A stretch of 64,000 nt of DNA from Perca fluviatilis (GCF_010015445.1 NC_053119.1:28629383-28693382); one strand, 5' to 3'. Numbered from the stretch's first letter, positions 1-14,117 are shown. Numbers and translations are program-made. Notes: generated by a model not told the origin, from the letters alone.

Positions 1-1060
1 TTCATCATTTACTAATCTGCCCCTGTGAGTCAGAGGATTGCAAACCGAGGCAAATGTAATTCATCACCACCTCACCGTTTTGGTCATTACCACAGAACTA
101 GTAGCGGGATGAACATCCACCTTCTGTCAACATGTTATTTTTGAGATTATGGCTTCCTCGCTGCTTCATGAGGAAATTGGGTTGACACAGTGAATTTCTT
201 TCCATTTAAGTAGCCTTAATACTTAATGCTGTTTTGTCTGCCCCTGGGGCCCGCTGAGTGCGCTTTGCACTTTTCTGGGCTGGCACACATTCTCATTACC
301 CCTGGAAAAACTTCCCGTGTTCATGTAAAACGGTGTAACCTGATCTTGAGTCTCCTAATAGTTTGCGGGAGACTTAACAATTTCCCATAAATAGAAAACG
401 GCCCAGCAGACGATGTCGATGTAAAGGAACGGCATGTGCCCGTTTAACACCTATAAATATCTGAGACGAGATTAACATTATCTGTTCGCTCTAGTGAGAG
501 GAATTAGTGGTAATCAAAGGAGACAAAGGGACTTGCAGAGTGGTGCTCTCAGCAAATTGTTTTATATGGCTATGGCCTTTTCTTAAACTTTGACTTCTGT
601 AATTGTTAAATTGTGTAGGGTAAAACTGAGATCTTAATCAGTATATTTAGAAGTAATGTATTTGGCTTATAGAGATGAAACTTAAAAAGCATCTTTGAGT
701 AGAAGCACAGAGTTTCAGTCCTAGAGTGTTGGAAAGAAGTAAACGGTGACCACATATACTCCATCAGAAGAATGGGATTGCAAAAGGTTTACAAGACATC
801 ATGCGTTTTGTGGGGTAGGACGTTATTTGTTACTCCCTGACGAGATAATCTATTTCCACCAGCAACTTGTCACACCGGAGCCCCCCCCCCCAACCCAAAG
901 AGAAGATCAAATCTCAACCTGCTGGATAATGGCTCTTCGAGTCCTATAGGACTGGTGATAGTGATTGCCTCTGCGTTCATTGGGAAGCAGTTAAAATTCA
1001 TCAGCGTGCGTTTGTTTGGGCGTATCGGGGCTGTGTGTGCGAGCTTGTGTGAGTAAACGC

Positions 1061-1061
<1 letters not shown>

Positions 1062-1095
<34 letters not shown>
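1062..1095. repeat. (GT)n microsatellite
   Basis: About 17 GT units in intron 1, preceded by interrupted GTGTGTGC sequence. Confidence 0.95.
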
Positions 1096-1096
<1 letters not shown>

Positions 1097-2291
1097 CTTT
1101 TTTTTTATTAGCTCGTCTAAGTGATTTCCCAGTGAGGGTGCATTTTACAGCCGGATTCCTCCAGGATGACTCTGACTGTTTGATACAACAGCCCCATGGC
1201 GGCCTCCCAGTCTCCAGCCTCCATCATGTCTAACAGGTGGTCCATCAGATCACTGAGAACAAGAGGAGGCTGTATGTACCTTTCTTTTTTTTTTTGTACC
1301 AGTAGTCCTACTTTTTTCTCCATCCAGAGAGGAAATTGAATCATAAACACTATATTTCTTAGATCAGCGATTGGCAGCCTAAGATGCTCTGCGGTTTTTG
1401 GTGTAAATGATCAAACAATTTCAGAAAACTTGGAAGGTAGTCACAGTTTATTAACTAATTTAAGGTTGCTGACGTTTCGTACGCTGTCTAAACTGTGCAA
1501 TGAACAAGCTGCTTCGTTTCATGATCCCACTATGAAGAACATATAATAAAACCGGCGGGCACAGTTTATACAGCTGGAATGAGAAGAGTTGTAAAAGTGG
1601 TAATTGTTTCCAGTTGCACTTCCAGGTTATGTTATGTACACAACAAGGGTTTATTACATATTTTGTGAAAATCCTTCGTATGATACAAGCTGTAGTTGCA
1701 TTAATGACTTATTCAGAAAGAGAGTGGTCTATATGCTTAGCATGTACAGTATTGGAAGCTGTCCAATGTAGTTTGTTTGTTTTTATGTAAATTCTTTCCT
1801 TTTAAATGCCAAATTATTTACACACACACAAAGCTGTTTTTACAGCATTCTCACTTGCACATGTAATCAGACTACAGACTACAGTGCTACAATCAGACTA
1901 AGTTCCCTTACTATACAGTTAATGAAAGTTATACAGTATTAATAAAACTCTATTTGTGAAATGCTTAACTAGCGGAGTTTACAACATGATGATATCTAGC
2001 TAGCAGCGTGACATTGTTGGTCAGTAGAGCCAAAACTTTGGTCCAGAGAGAAATATCTTAACAACTTTTTTTTTCTTCTTTTTTTTTAATGTTCCCTTTC
2101 TGAAAATGGGGACGATAACACGACAACCAGAGAATTTGAAGGAGTCGGAATAGAAGTGAAAATGAAAATACATTAGTTACAACTCAAACCTTTTCTCAAA
2201 GTTTCTCAAAATGTGGAGGAGTACGGGACAAGGTGGAAATCAGTATGTCAAACCTAGGCCCTATACAAAAGAAATACAGAGGTGGCACTAA

Positions 2292-2920
2292 CCGATAATT
2301 AGAATTGGGCATCGAGAACTGGTTCCAACTTAGAATCATTTCAAAATTTACGATTCCAATGGAATTGGTTTTTTATTGGAATCGTTTGGAAATCGGGTTT
2401 TTTTTTTTGGGGGGGGGGGGTTATTTCCAAAATTTAACACGTGCAAGTTTTAGTTTCCGTAGCAACCACCGTACTGCCAGGTGCTTATTGTGTTGAAGCC
2501 ATGGTCCGAGGTGACCGCCTGATAAAAGGAAGTTTTTCCTTGCCGCTGTTGCACCAAATGCTTGCTCTTGGGGGGGGGTGGGGAATTGTTGGGTCTCTTT
2601 AAATTATAGAGTGTGGTCTAGACCTACTCTATCTGGAAAGTTTACTGACAAAACTCCTGTTGGGATTTGACACCATAAATAAAATTGAAATTGAATTGAA
2701 TGGAGCACAGTTAGCGGCCGTCTAAAGTGTTCTGATTGTGATTTTTTTTCTTTTTTTTTAAATCATAATTTAAAAAAAATCCTTACCCGTGAAATAAGCT
2801 CAACTCCACCCCTTAAAGAATCGGAATCGAGAATCGATAAGAACTGGAATCAAAAAGAAAAAAATCTGCATTGGAATCAGATTTTTTATAATGAAAACGA
2901 TGCCCAACCCTACTGATAAT
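2292..2920. mobile_element. hAT-like non-autonomous element with 8-bp target duplication
   Basis: The element runs from 2300 to 2912. Its ends form an inverted repeat: TAGAATTGGGCATCG on the left, and the reverse complement of CGATGCCCAACCCTA on the right. The 8 bases outside are CCGATAAT (2292-2299) and CTGATAAT (2913-2920), 7 of 8 identical, as expected for hAT insertions. There is no transposase frame. The interior at about 2506-2702 looks like a separate common fish repeat, ending in ATAAATAAAATTGAA-type sequence, nested inside. The hAT assignment rests on ends and duplication length. Confidence 0.75.
2506..2702 (+). repeat. Fish interspersed repeat nested in hAT-like element
   Basis: Sequence with the pattern GGAAGTTTTTCCTTGCCGCTG, GCACCAAATGCTTGCTC, GTGTGGTCTAGACCTACTC and a tail of AATAAAATTGAATTGAA type. 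I recognise this as a very common ray-finned fish repeat. The boundaries are approximate and the class is not certain (LINE 3' tail or SINE-like). Confidence 0.5.
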
Positions 2921-3360
2921 CCCAGTGTCTCTAAACAAAAGCATACGTATGTAAATAAAAATATCTTCCTCAACCTCCCACCACATACCTTTTCTAATAC
3001 TCTTAGACATTGCAACAACATTGCCCAGGCAGGCTAAGAGCAGAGAAAAATGAGAGAGCGAACCCCTGAGGTGTGCGCCTTTTTTATTGAGTGCACCAAA
3101 TGATGATTGGCTAGCCCAAAACCTGAGGGAACCAATGAGCAGCATGACCGTGCTGCACAGGTGGAAACCTATCATCTTGCTAACACCTAGAGAGAAAACA
3201 GGGGCAGGGGAAGAGAAATAACAGCAGGAGGGAAGAAAAAAAAAACCTACAGCAGGTTCTCTGCCTCTGCTTGACACATAACAGTTTGTAATGACATTGT
3301 TCATATTGTAAATGTGAATGAAAGTTCACACATCTAGTGCCATCATCATCAGGTCAGAAG

Positions 3361-3550
3361 TTTAAATTGGTCCAATACACAAAATACTAAACTACTGACA
3401 TTCCCATCAGCCTCAGCTCGTCTTTGTGTTTAGGGATTAGCAAATGTTAGCATGCCAACATGCTAAACTAAGAAGATGAACATGGTAAACATTATATCCG
3501 CATGTTAGCATTGTTTGTGAGCGTGCTGACGTAACAGTTTTTTAGCTCCC
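3361..3550. repeat. Fish interspersed repeat fragment (GTTAGCATGC-rich)
   Basis: Contains AAATGTTAGCATGCCAACATG, ATGAACATGGTAAACATTAT and CATGTTAGCATTG in the order seen in a common teleost repeat made of short palindromic GTTAGCATG units. No terminal repeats or duplication were found, so this is a fragment. Confidence 0.4.
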
Positions 3551-4215
3551 ATTGACCTAAAAAATTGACTCATGATGACTAATTTTAGTCTTCATGAGTT
3601 TTCACAGTTTACTGATTCCTCTGCGTTATGTGTAACTGCACTTCCGCAACAGCAAGATCCTTATCTCAAAATTACACTCCATTACACTAAGAATTAATTG
3701 GGTTTAGTTAGGTTAATTACTTCAATCATACTTTTATCTAATCGTAACACAGTCTACAGTGTTCCCTTATTCTTAGCCAGAAGATAAACAAGAAAAATGA
3801 CTATCCACTATTAATGCAAATTTTCTTTGTTTCTTCTACTTCTTTTTGTGCTGGTTACAACTATTCCGTGTCCTTATTTATTTATTTTTTTTTAAACGTA
3901 ATATTTTTAGCTGTGCTGTAATCCCTCTTCTGCATGAACAATGTATACAGTATGTCAGAAACAAAGCTGTTTAGCATGACCAGCGAATGTCTTTTGTTTT
4001 GGCGTGAGCTCATTACATGATGGTGTGTTAGAATGCAAGGGGTCGTGGTGGGGGTTACGTCCCCCACCCTCTCTCTCCTGCATTGCTGCTGCAGCTGACT
4101 TTTAATGGAATCTGATTTAAAAGCATGTGAATAATTCCCGTGGGGTTGTGGTTTGTAGGTCACTGTGCCATTAAGGTTTGTTCCTGGTCTGTCTGAGGGA
4201 AGATGTATGCATGCA

Positions 4216-4218
<3 letters not shown>

Positions 4219-4252
<34 letters not shown>
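4219..4252. repeat. (GT)n microsatellite
   Basis: About 17 GT units following ATGC repeats; continues imperfectly to about 4280. Overlapping reading frames on both strands are artefacts of it. Confidence 0.95.
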
Positions 4253-4255
<3 letters not shown>

Positions 4256-6199
4256 TTTGTGTGTCTGGGTGTGTGTTGGTGGGGGAGGGGGAGCAGAGGC
4301 ACAGAGGAGGCTTCGCCTGCTCGTCTGGGCAAAGCATCGTAGCTTCTCTCTCCACACTGCTGTCGGTGGACACAGAGAGAAACTATCATCCCCCTCCCGC
4401 CCTTAGGCTTGACCCACAAATCCCTTCTTCTGGCCAACAAAGGGATTATGGGAGAAATAGACTAATCTACTTTTGTGAATTTAACGCAACGAGTGTGCCT
4501 ACACGAGCCCTGGCATCAGCCTAACCTTAGAAAGCAAAAAAAAAAAAAATAATAATAATATAGTTATTATTTTTTACCTTTTTACCTTATTTACTTAATC
4601 GTCCAAAGCTAGACTTTTTGTATGTTATGCTTTGTGTGCAGAGCAAAGAAAGCAAACGCCTTGTTTTCTTTATTCAGGATACTTGAGAAGGAACACTGGG
4701 CTTGTAAGGGGCCACCTGCAATAACAAATTACTCCCCAGTGTGTAGGAAACATCCAAAAGCAGCACTCTGGATGATTTTTTTCTTTGTCTTGATTTATTA
4801 ATATTCTGCATATGCCGGAGGGTTGTGCCTGAAATATAGCTGGAGGTGTTGCAAGATGAAAAATACACCTTCCCAGCTAGTTCTATTCAGTAGCACATAC
4901 CAGAAATGACAGCTCGTTACTTGGACAAATGCTCGGGGAGAAACTTTCAACCTCAGAATGGTATTTCTGGCCGGCTCAACTCAAACATCTTTGATCTCTT
5001 CTTTCTGTTTATATCTGGATGTTGTGTCTTTATCTGCCAGGGAGGTGGGAGTGGAGTGACAGTGAGTGGAGAAGACTGAATAAGGATGAACTTATCATCT
5101 TGTCTTCTTGTGCAGGGTTTCACCGAAAGCTGGCTCTGTTTTCACTTGTTTTAAATGTTCCTGTCTCGATGGTGTGATACGGTGTATCCCAGGCTAATTT
5201 AAACAGTCCAGGGAGAAATTAAGCTCAGGGATTTTCTGCAGTGAAGGTTAGCACGCTGGAGTGGCTGCAAGCAGATAGAGTAAAAGCTTCTTGGCAGCGA
5301 TCACGTTATAGTTCCTCCTTAGACATCCCTAGATAGTTTGGAAATTAGCCTACATTGGTTTGCACATACTGTAAAATGATTGTTTCCCCTCCACATTTGG
5401 CCTGATGATGAAAGATTGTGTGATATTCTTGTTGGCTGATATTTATCTTAGCAGGAAGAGCTTTTGATTTTGCACCACAGGAAGAACATGTGGGTAGTCT
5501 TTGTGTTGCACAGCGCTGGATTGTGTTTGACTCATTTCCAGACTTAAATCCCAGATGCTGGACCTGGGTGGTCACACCCATAGCGATGTTGCACAATGCC
5601 TGTTTTGCTGCCTCTTGTTTGTTAACCAAATTTTGAGCCAGATGGGTCGTGCTTTTCTGAGGGTGGAGATGGTCCAACAGGATGGATATGTTTTATCATT
5701 CTGGCCTAAATATAAGATGATTTTCTTTATCATAAGACTACCCCGCTTTTCCAAAACCTATTTCTGTAAATTGACTTTTTGACAATAAGAAACTTTTTTA
5801 TCAGACTAGTCCTCTTGGGGAAGTTTCACTGAGATACTGTTAGATGCTGTTTTCTCTTGTAGAAGTGAAACGTAATAAAGCAGAACCTAAAACCTTTATG
5901 TGTAGGGTTGTTTTTGCAGCTTTAGGGCTGACTAAGTCTACAAGACACACACTATAAACAGACTTAAAGAAACTAGCTAGGCTCCAAACAATGAAAACAT
6001 CTGCAGTCTCAAATATGTAAGCGTCTAGTCCTCAAATATAATATGAACCCCACCTTTTGAAACATAACTTCCAGAAAAAAAAATATTGTCTTCTATTTAT
6101 TTTTGGGCCTATATATTTGGTTTTATGTACTATGTTCTGCTTTAGCATTGTTATTCATGAAAATGGCAAACTATAATTTAATCGTACCATTTTATTATT

Positions 6200-6540
6200 A
6201 GAACTATGACCCGACCGACACTGTATTATTGAGTCCACTACCGATAATTGAGAGTTTAAACAACTCTGATAACAATAAACGCATAATATCTATTACATTT
6301 ATTTAATACAGACCCCTTAAATTTTTACAGAAAGAATAGGTACCAACATTACAGCGTATACAGTAAGTTAAACAATAATGTAATAGAGACACTGTTTCTA
6401 AATGACCTCAAACCTAGTTTGGCATTTTTTGTACTGCAATTTATTGCGACTTACTGGCTGACATACACACAATGCTGATTTATCTGCAAACGACCGATAT
6501 ACTGGCTTGGCTGATTAATCGGTCTATTTCTAATTAGGTA
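6200..6540. repeat. Degraded fish repeat (CCGATA / ATCGGT motifs)
   Basis: Motifs such as CCACTACCGATAATTG and GACCGATATACTGG followed by GATTAATCGGTCTATT resemble fish elements that end in CCGATAAATCGGC-like inverted repeats. The copy is decayed and its boundaries are unclear. Confidence 0.3.
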
Positions 6541-7419
6541 GAATTATTAAAAATAAACCAAAAGACACTTTGTTAAAAATAATTTACATTATCAAATGAT
6601 AGACAAGACCATTGAAGTTATATCAAAGTTCATTTTACTTGAGAACCCAACAAGGAGGCCTTCTCCGCACTACAGAATAGTACAGACAGTGACCTAACGA
6701 AAAAGCTCTCTACGGCTGCTTTTTATAATACAGAGTGAAATGTAATAAATCATGATACAAGAGTTGGCGTCGTCAGTTGTTATCTGGTAAGAGTCGAAGA
6801 CGTCTCCCCTATCTGGTCTGGGAGGGCATGTGTGCCCTCAGGAACACACCGTGCTCAGACAAGGACACGCAATGGCTCCATGTTATCTTGTTTAGAGTAT
6901 TTAGTATAATATTATTTTATGGAAACAGTTTAATAATAACAAGAGAGAAAGTATGTAAATCAAAATTTCTCTAACACACTTTTTTTCTTTAGAAAATATT
7001 CAGAATCTTGTCCACATCCAACCTGTCGGGTAAAGAAGGAGAGCATGCAAATCGTTTGGCTGTCAATGGCTGTTGTCCATGAAACATTCCGACATGTTTG
7101 CTTTTCTCAGCCTGCAGGCTTCTTGCACAAGCTTGAGTGTCCCTGTTCTCTCAGCTCTCTATAAGAAATGAACGAGCCTCTGGTGACTTGTCGGTCTCGA
7201 TAGTCACAGTGTGGTCACACGGTTAGACTGACTCGTTCATTTTATCACTTAAATGCTACCATGAGAGACGCCTGGATTTCAAACAAATGTTGCTTTTACC
7301 GCTGCGTAACATTAACTATCATACGTCCCAACAGTGAGACGCACCACTCTGTCCAGGGGCAACGAGCATCCTCTGTGTTGCCATTTACTCAACCTTATCT
7401 GAGCTGATTTCAAACATGC

Positions 7420-8160
7420 CCCGTTGCATGGAAACGGGAGCACTGCTACATCCAGGCCACTCCCAGGCATCCATCACAGACTGTAACAAGCTGCTGAGAG
7501 CCGCTTGAAGGGCGCGTGTTTATGTGACATACGTGCTGGGCGCTGACGGATGTGCGGTGACAGTTGTGAGATATGGCCTGCAGGACATCCAGGACGGCGA
7601 TTGTAGTGTCTGATGAGTGGGATCAACAGCCCGCTGCTCTCTGAACCCCTTTTCTCATCTGCTGTTAGCAGCGGATAAGGCAGCTCTAAAGCCTCTTGTG
7701 TAAGAGACCCGGTCACCGGAGACGGGACGGGAGGGGGGAGGGAGGGGTGGCAGAGGATGACGTAAGCGTCCTCCTGTTTCTTCCTTTCATTCTCCCCTGA
7801 TCCCTGATCCCAAGCGCTCGGGAGGTCAGCGGAGCGGAGTCACTGACCCTAATTCCTTTAAGGAAAGGTTTCCTGAGAAGCTCCCTGCCCCCTTTTTTTT
7901 GGCGGCTGACCTGGAAACCGCGCATAGAGCAGCGGACGCAGACGAGGCTGCTTGTTTGTAGAGACTTCAGACGCTGAAGGGCCCGAACCCGCCTACCCTG
8001 GCCTTTTTTTGATCCGATGAAGACACGGCTCCCATCTGTTTCCTGATCGCGAGGGCTGCGGCATTCGAAGTCAGATCGGATGAAGACAAATTAACGAACG
8101 GAAGGATGAGTCACGGCTTCGTTCTCATGTTATGACAAGTCCTTCTGCTCGAGTGCGTGA
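7420..8160. promoter_or_regulatory. CpG-rich block in intron 1, candidate regulatory region
   Basis: This stretch is richer in G+C and CpG than its AT-rich surroundings and carries recognisable binding-site words. There is a G-rich tract at 7726-7750, a CREB/ATF-like TGACGTAA at 7758-7765 and an AP-1 consensus TGAGTCA at 8107-8113. A 15-base direct repeat with one mismatch (GATCCGATGAAGACA, then GATCGGATGAAGACA) lies at 8011-8025 and 8074-8088. It has no supported coding exon and does not look like a transposon. An intronic enhancer or alternative promoter is possible, but this is inference from composition only. Confidence 0.2.
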
Positions 8161-11100
8161 GGCTGGAAGGACTGACATGTTTGTCAAATGACTGCGAGGG
8201 CGGTAGTGTGTCAGGCGCCGTTATGAACGGATAAGCACAAACGGTAGACATTTTCGGTCTATAACTTTACTATAACATCGCCACGTTTCCTCGGCAGGGT
8301 TCCATTGTTTGCTCTGTCAATAAACCAGCCAACTCAAAATGTAGGACAAACTTTCTCGCCGTGCCCTCCCCAGGAAGCCAGTGTCTCCCTTTCATTCGCC
8401 TTCACACTCAAACCCATCCGTCTCCTTCCTCCCGCTCTGTCCTCGTGTCCGTCTTCCTGACGCACCTGTCAGCTCCACTGTCCTCCCACTGAAGAAGAGT
8501 AAACCCATCCAGGCATGGCTCCTGCGACCTTTTGTCAATGGCCCTCTCCCAACAGAGCGGGTGCCTTTGTTCCTGGAGCCTTTCTTACCAGGTTTTCAGG
8601 CAATCAGCGAGGGGGCATCCGTCTTCCCATTGAGGGAGGCGTGGCGTTCGCTGCTTGCCGGGTGCGATAATGGACCACACATGGTCGTGCTTCAGCGGCT
8701 CACCAAGACTCTGGGGCCTTGGTGCGTGGGCACAGGCCCCGGCTCTGCCTCCTCTCCCTCCAACCCTGCCCATAAAGCGCTCTTCTTCTCAGCCTTTTGT
8801 CAAGGGCCCTTTCACTTAGCCTGAGCTCTCCCAGGGCCCTTTGTCCTCCTATCTGGGGGCCCAGCGCCTCAGCGTCCACTCCCTCAGCTTTGTTCACTCC
8901 ACCTACAATATGCCACCAACAAGTTTTCCAGAAATGCAATGAATGCAAGTCTTTCTGTCAGTGTGAATGTGCCTAAGTAAAGAAGGAGAAAAGATTTTTT
9001 TTTTTTTTTTCTTCATGTTGCTCAGGAGGTTTTGCTGACAATTTGAGCAGTTTATTGAGCTGAGCTGATGATATGGATAAATTAATTGGGAAACAAGATG
9101 TCAAAAAAAAAAAGAAATATCCCAGCATTCCTTTCCTTACTGAAAATGAAATGAGGAGTCGGTTAATTAACATTTTTCCTGAGTGAGGGATTGTTGTTTA
9201 CGTGGTGCAGTTTCTAATATTGGCTCTGAATTAAGTTTTATTAGTGAATTAAAACCTTATGCATGCTTTAATGGCAAACAACTCAGCAATACAGTTCAAC
9301 CCTCAGTCCCAGGAGATTGAGTAACCCCCATCACAGACCACATGAATCCCAACAAGGGCTTTTTTTTTTTTTTTTTTTATCAAACCTGTAGACATATTTA
9401 TCATACTTGACAGAATTAAAGAGCCCCAAAAAAAACAGGCGTCAGAAGTCTGGATACTACACTTAAAACGTAATATATGTCCCTCTTTCTCCACGTCCAC
9501 TAACATGTCTGACTTTGCGATAATAAATCTTTATAACCGAGGCTTATTAAGTTTACTTTTTTTATCTGTAGAGTTGAGCTTTTTGATGTTTGACGCACAC
9601 ATCAGGGAGGTTTCTCTTTTTTTTTCTTCTTTCTTTCATTATATTGGAGGCCTTTCTAATTTAGAAAACTTCTGTCAAGCCCCTTAGCAGTGGTACCACC
9701 CTGACACTTTATTAACTTGAGGCATATAGGATGGTAATGATGTAAATTGAATTAAATGCCCATCCTTCTTCGACTAAAATTTCATTGCAGCCAGTTTAAA
9801 CTATAAAAAGAGATGTCATTTTATGTACCTCATGAAATCATTCAGCAGTTTGCTCTGGTTGAAACCATACGGATGGCATTGATTTGTTGGTGCTGCCATG
9901 CTGCCTGCACAGACCTGCAAGAGTGAAGCGTAACATTCAATTGCGAATGCCGGTCCATTTAAGTAATAAGTCCCCCGCACCACATGGTCCTTTGTTGTTT
10001 TACCGCAAACCAGGAATACAGTAGGGGGAAACATCAAAGGGAAACAGGCTACCTCTTGGGTAGCCTTACCAGAGGCCTTGAAAAAAAAAATCTGTTTTTT
10101 TCCCCCCTGTTTGATTCAGGTCACCATGCTGCCTGTAGTATTTCACACAGTGTATACAAAGTCCAAGTAAGTTTTTGAGGTATTGGTGGGTTAGAAAGTT
10201 TCCATCCACAGAGCTGGGTTAGATTCTTTTCATAATATCTATCCGACCCATGTAAACTGATCAACCCTCTATACTGAACATCATTTTTATTGCCACTAAC
10301 TCTCTGTAACATCAGTCATCCCAGACCTTTTTATAACCCCTTATCAAAGAAATGCAAGCACCGAGGCCAGTGTGCTGCCCTTACTTCCACATTTGTCGGA
10401 GGAGTTTTAAACCGTGTTTTGCTCCTCACGATACTGACTTCATTTAAAATGTCAGGTATTCCATCAACACCTGGGACTGTTTCTCAATTTCAACACAAGT
10501 CTCTCAGGGAAATATTGAAATTGAGCAACTCTCTCTGTGGAGTCCCTCGACTCTGATCATTTACGCCAGCCAGTTAGGAAGAAAAAAAACACAAGCAAGC
10601 TGTCTGTTTAACAATCGGGCCTACCCTCAGGACAGAGCAACTATAGATTGCTGTCGTGTGATACACGCTCCTCAGAAGAGGAGACCCAACCATACACATC
10701 GATTACACCACTTTATCCAATTGATTCCGTTCACTTTCGTCCCACTGTAATTCAAAGCTAATGACACAGCCTCATCAATGCGTACAGTATATCTGAAATT
10801 TGTTTTTAATATTTGATATCTTGTGTCGTATATATTGTACAATGTGGCGTTTTTGTAAGCCCAACATTGGCAGTGTAGAACAAATGGTTTTAGAAAATCC
10901 AATAGTGCTGACTGCTGCAGTGTACGTTGTGTCTTAGTTTGGAATTCAATTTAGCCCGAAAATGGGAACTGAAGGAAATTGCCTGTGAATGTTATTGACT
11001 CAGAGACCGAGATTAGCTTTGGGAAAGTCTTTTGTGGTCCAGTGACAAGATTGACAATACAATAAAGAGAAGACATGGAGACACAGGAGGAAACATTACT

Positions 11101-14088
11101 GTTAATAGAGAAGGTTTTCCGTTTTTATCCATTTCAAGGCAGAAAGACTTATTATTGAATTTGTAACCGTAAAATGTCTGAGTTGTTCGCTTTGGTTTCA
11201 GATTGGTATTTCCTTTCCTTTGGGATGAGTTAGTTTTTCAATTTAGCAGTGTAAATAATCTGTGTATTGTGTACATGCTGTGTGTACAGTTCCGCATTTG
11301 CCTCAAATGGAGGGCAAAGAGTTTGCCTGAAGTAAAAGAGGAGCTGTGTGTGAAGATGGCGAGCACTTTAAAAGCTCTTTAGTAATGTTTGGAACACATG
11401 GAATCAACTTCTGTGTTCACTTGTGTTTGACTTCTGTATTTGAGAGATTCAACACTTTCTAAATGGAAAACTAAGTGAGGGAATCCAAAGTTTGTTAAAA
11501 ACAAAACAAAAACAAAGCACAGGCACTGGTTACGGAGGTGGTGTGGTTTGTATGATTTGGTGGCCATAAAATTTCAAATGCGTAAATGAGCTCCTTTGCA
11601 AAAGTGCAAATTGACACCATGTGGAAGACGAAGCATTTAAAAACACGTAAGAGGCTATTTAGGTTCCTCTTGGACATGTCTATAGGTTTACAAGTCAGTG
11701 TCTCACGCAATGGCAGCCGGCGCTGGAGATATTTAGGTTCCTTTTTGCTGCAGGCCATGGATATGGACCTGATATAAAGTTTTGCATTCCTGATTGTTTC
11801 TTTCCCTTTATATTCATCTGTTTCTCTCTGTCCATTGTTCTGTTGCACATTTAAACACTGTTTACCAAGTGGTTTTATCTCATTTTGCAACATATAAGCA
11901 TCAACCCCCTAAAGCCTCGTTTCCAATTGAAGTTAAAATAAATACCAGATTAGCATCGTGCCTTAACCTGATTTTCCCCCCCTGTGTACCAGCTCACATT
12001 GGCCCTGACTATCTGAGATCAAGCAAAACTTTAATGAGGCAACAATGTCAGCTATCAGAGGTGAAATCAGTCCAGTCTGTCATAGAAAGACCCTCGCTTA
12101 TCCCTGAAGGAACACCACAGCACCAAATCCTGACAGCCTCCACACACTCTCGATCTCTGTGTGAGCGGGCTACATGTGCCTTCAATTATGGCTAGGAACT
12201 GGAGCCCAAATGTGAGAGTAAAAAAAAAGAAAAAAGAAAAAAGAAAAAAAAAGAGCAGTGTGAGAACACTGGCCTGTTGTGATAGTATCTAATGAGATCA
12301 CTCAGAGCTGCATCCTTGAACGCTGCCATTCATTAATGTAATGCTTCTTTGTGTATGTGCATGTGTCCCAATTCAAATAAGCTTTCAAGCTGTGTTGTGG
12401 TTGGTGCCTTGCGGTGAGCAGAGAGAAGCTGCAAGAAGCCTGCATTAGAGGTTTATATAAAGCTAATGCGGGTATTATGTGAAAAAAAAGAGCAAAGCAA
12501 TCAATTGCTCTCTTTCTCCTGGTCTCCATCTGCCTATTTTCTCTTGCGCTCCTGGGTCCTTTAGCTGATTGGTTCTCACGATTTGTTTGTGTTTGATTGA
12601 TTGCATAGGGCTTCTAGAAAATAGCCACTAATCACAGCAATGCAGGAAGACGAGCTCCCGGAGCACTCCTGCATTCGGGCAGCATCTTCATATTCAAACC
12701 GAAGAGCCTCATAGCTGTGAGGAGAACTGGGACGCGACGCAGCTGTTTCGAATGCTGCGCGTATAAGATGGTCGGGGCACTAAAGATGTCCTCTCCTTTC
12801 TGCTCCACTGGCATTCTCAAAGGCTCTTCCTGCACTTAAGCCCCCGTGCAATAAACATCAGTGAGCGGAGGCCTCTGCGTTGATGTTCCATGATTCGGGC
12901 TCATTCTTCAGGGCTGCCGTGCCTGGTAAAGCCCTTCTATGCAAACAGGGTTTGGGAAGAAGGATGGCAAAATGTTGGACAGGCCATCCGTTCACTCATT
13001 TGTTGAGCTCTGGCTTGCACAGGATTTTTCCATTCCCACTCTGCTGGTCCTCTCCATCTGGCGCGGGTCTCCCTGAACCCCTTCATGGGTCAATATTCTC
13101 CGAGCCCAAATCCGTATGCTTAAACGGCCCCATTGGTGGGCCAGGCTGGATGGTGCTTGAACGCTACACGGCGCACGAAGAGTAGCCTCCCCCTGCCTTG
13201 ATCTCGTGCTCCATGTGGAAAGAGACTCCACTCTAAACGGGAGAGGAGGAGCAAATCAAACACATTTACTACCACATGGCTGAAAAGGTCAGAGCATGAC
13301 AAAAGCCCTCCTGTTGCGAGGAGGAGTGCTGTGGAGTGGCCCCCTCCGAACAGAGCCTGGGTGACTACTGCAGCATTAGACATGGGTCAGGCCGAGGGGA
13401 AACTGTGAGGTAGAACTAGATTGAGAACAAAGACCTTGTTCTTGATTCTCCTCCGACTGTGACGTTTATTTAATAAAAACCTCTTTGGTGAAATTTTCCA
13501 CTTTAGTGTTAAAGTGGATAAAAAGCCAACCAGACACTGACAAATGCAATTATTTGACTTGGTGACCATAATGTGACCATTTTAAGAAATTCAACAAATT
13601 GTAAACAGTCAAGTTAATTCGAATATTAAAGTTTATTAGAAATGTAGTGTCATGTTATAGTTATTACTTCTCGCAATCTGGTTAGCAGATGCTACTTTAA
13701 TAACATTTTATTCTAGGAATTATCAAATGGTCAAATTTGGCAGCTTTTTCTGTTTTCTTAAATTATTTTTGAAAATCATTTCTCCTCAGCTATAAAACTG
13801 TTTTTGTTGGCCACACCAGCTATGTCGGTTTGTGGGTCAGATGGTCCCCCTAGTTTTGTTCCAGACTTGCAATATCGCAAAAACTATTGGATGAATAGCT
13901 TTGGAAGCATACAGGTGCCTGTGCATCAATATGTGGAAGTGCAGGGGTTCCAATTGAAAGGTGAAAACCATCTGGTGGAAAGTTCTCACCTCTGACTGAC
14001 TGCCCATCACACTTTCCCCAATGAAGATAGAAGTAGTTACAGAAAGCAACAGCAACAGCTTAAGAAGAGGAAAAAGAAGAGTTAGAGT

Positions 14089-14117
14089 GTGTGCGTGCGT
14101 GCGTGCGTGCGTGCGTC
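14089..14117. repeat. (GCGT)n microsatellite
   Basis: About seven tandem GTGC/GCGT units. Confidence 0.9.

Noticed and set aside
3882..4373. 163-codon open frame on the minus strand
   Set aside because: It spans a GT/CA microsatellite and has no conserved-looking sequence.
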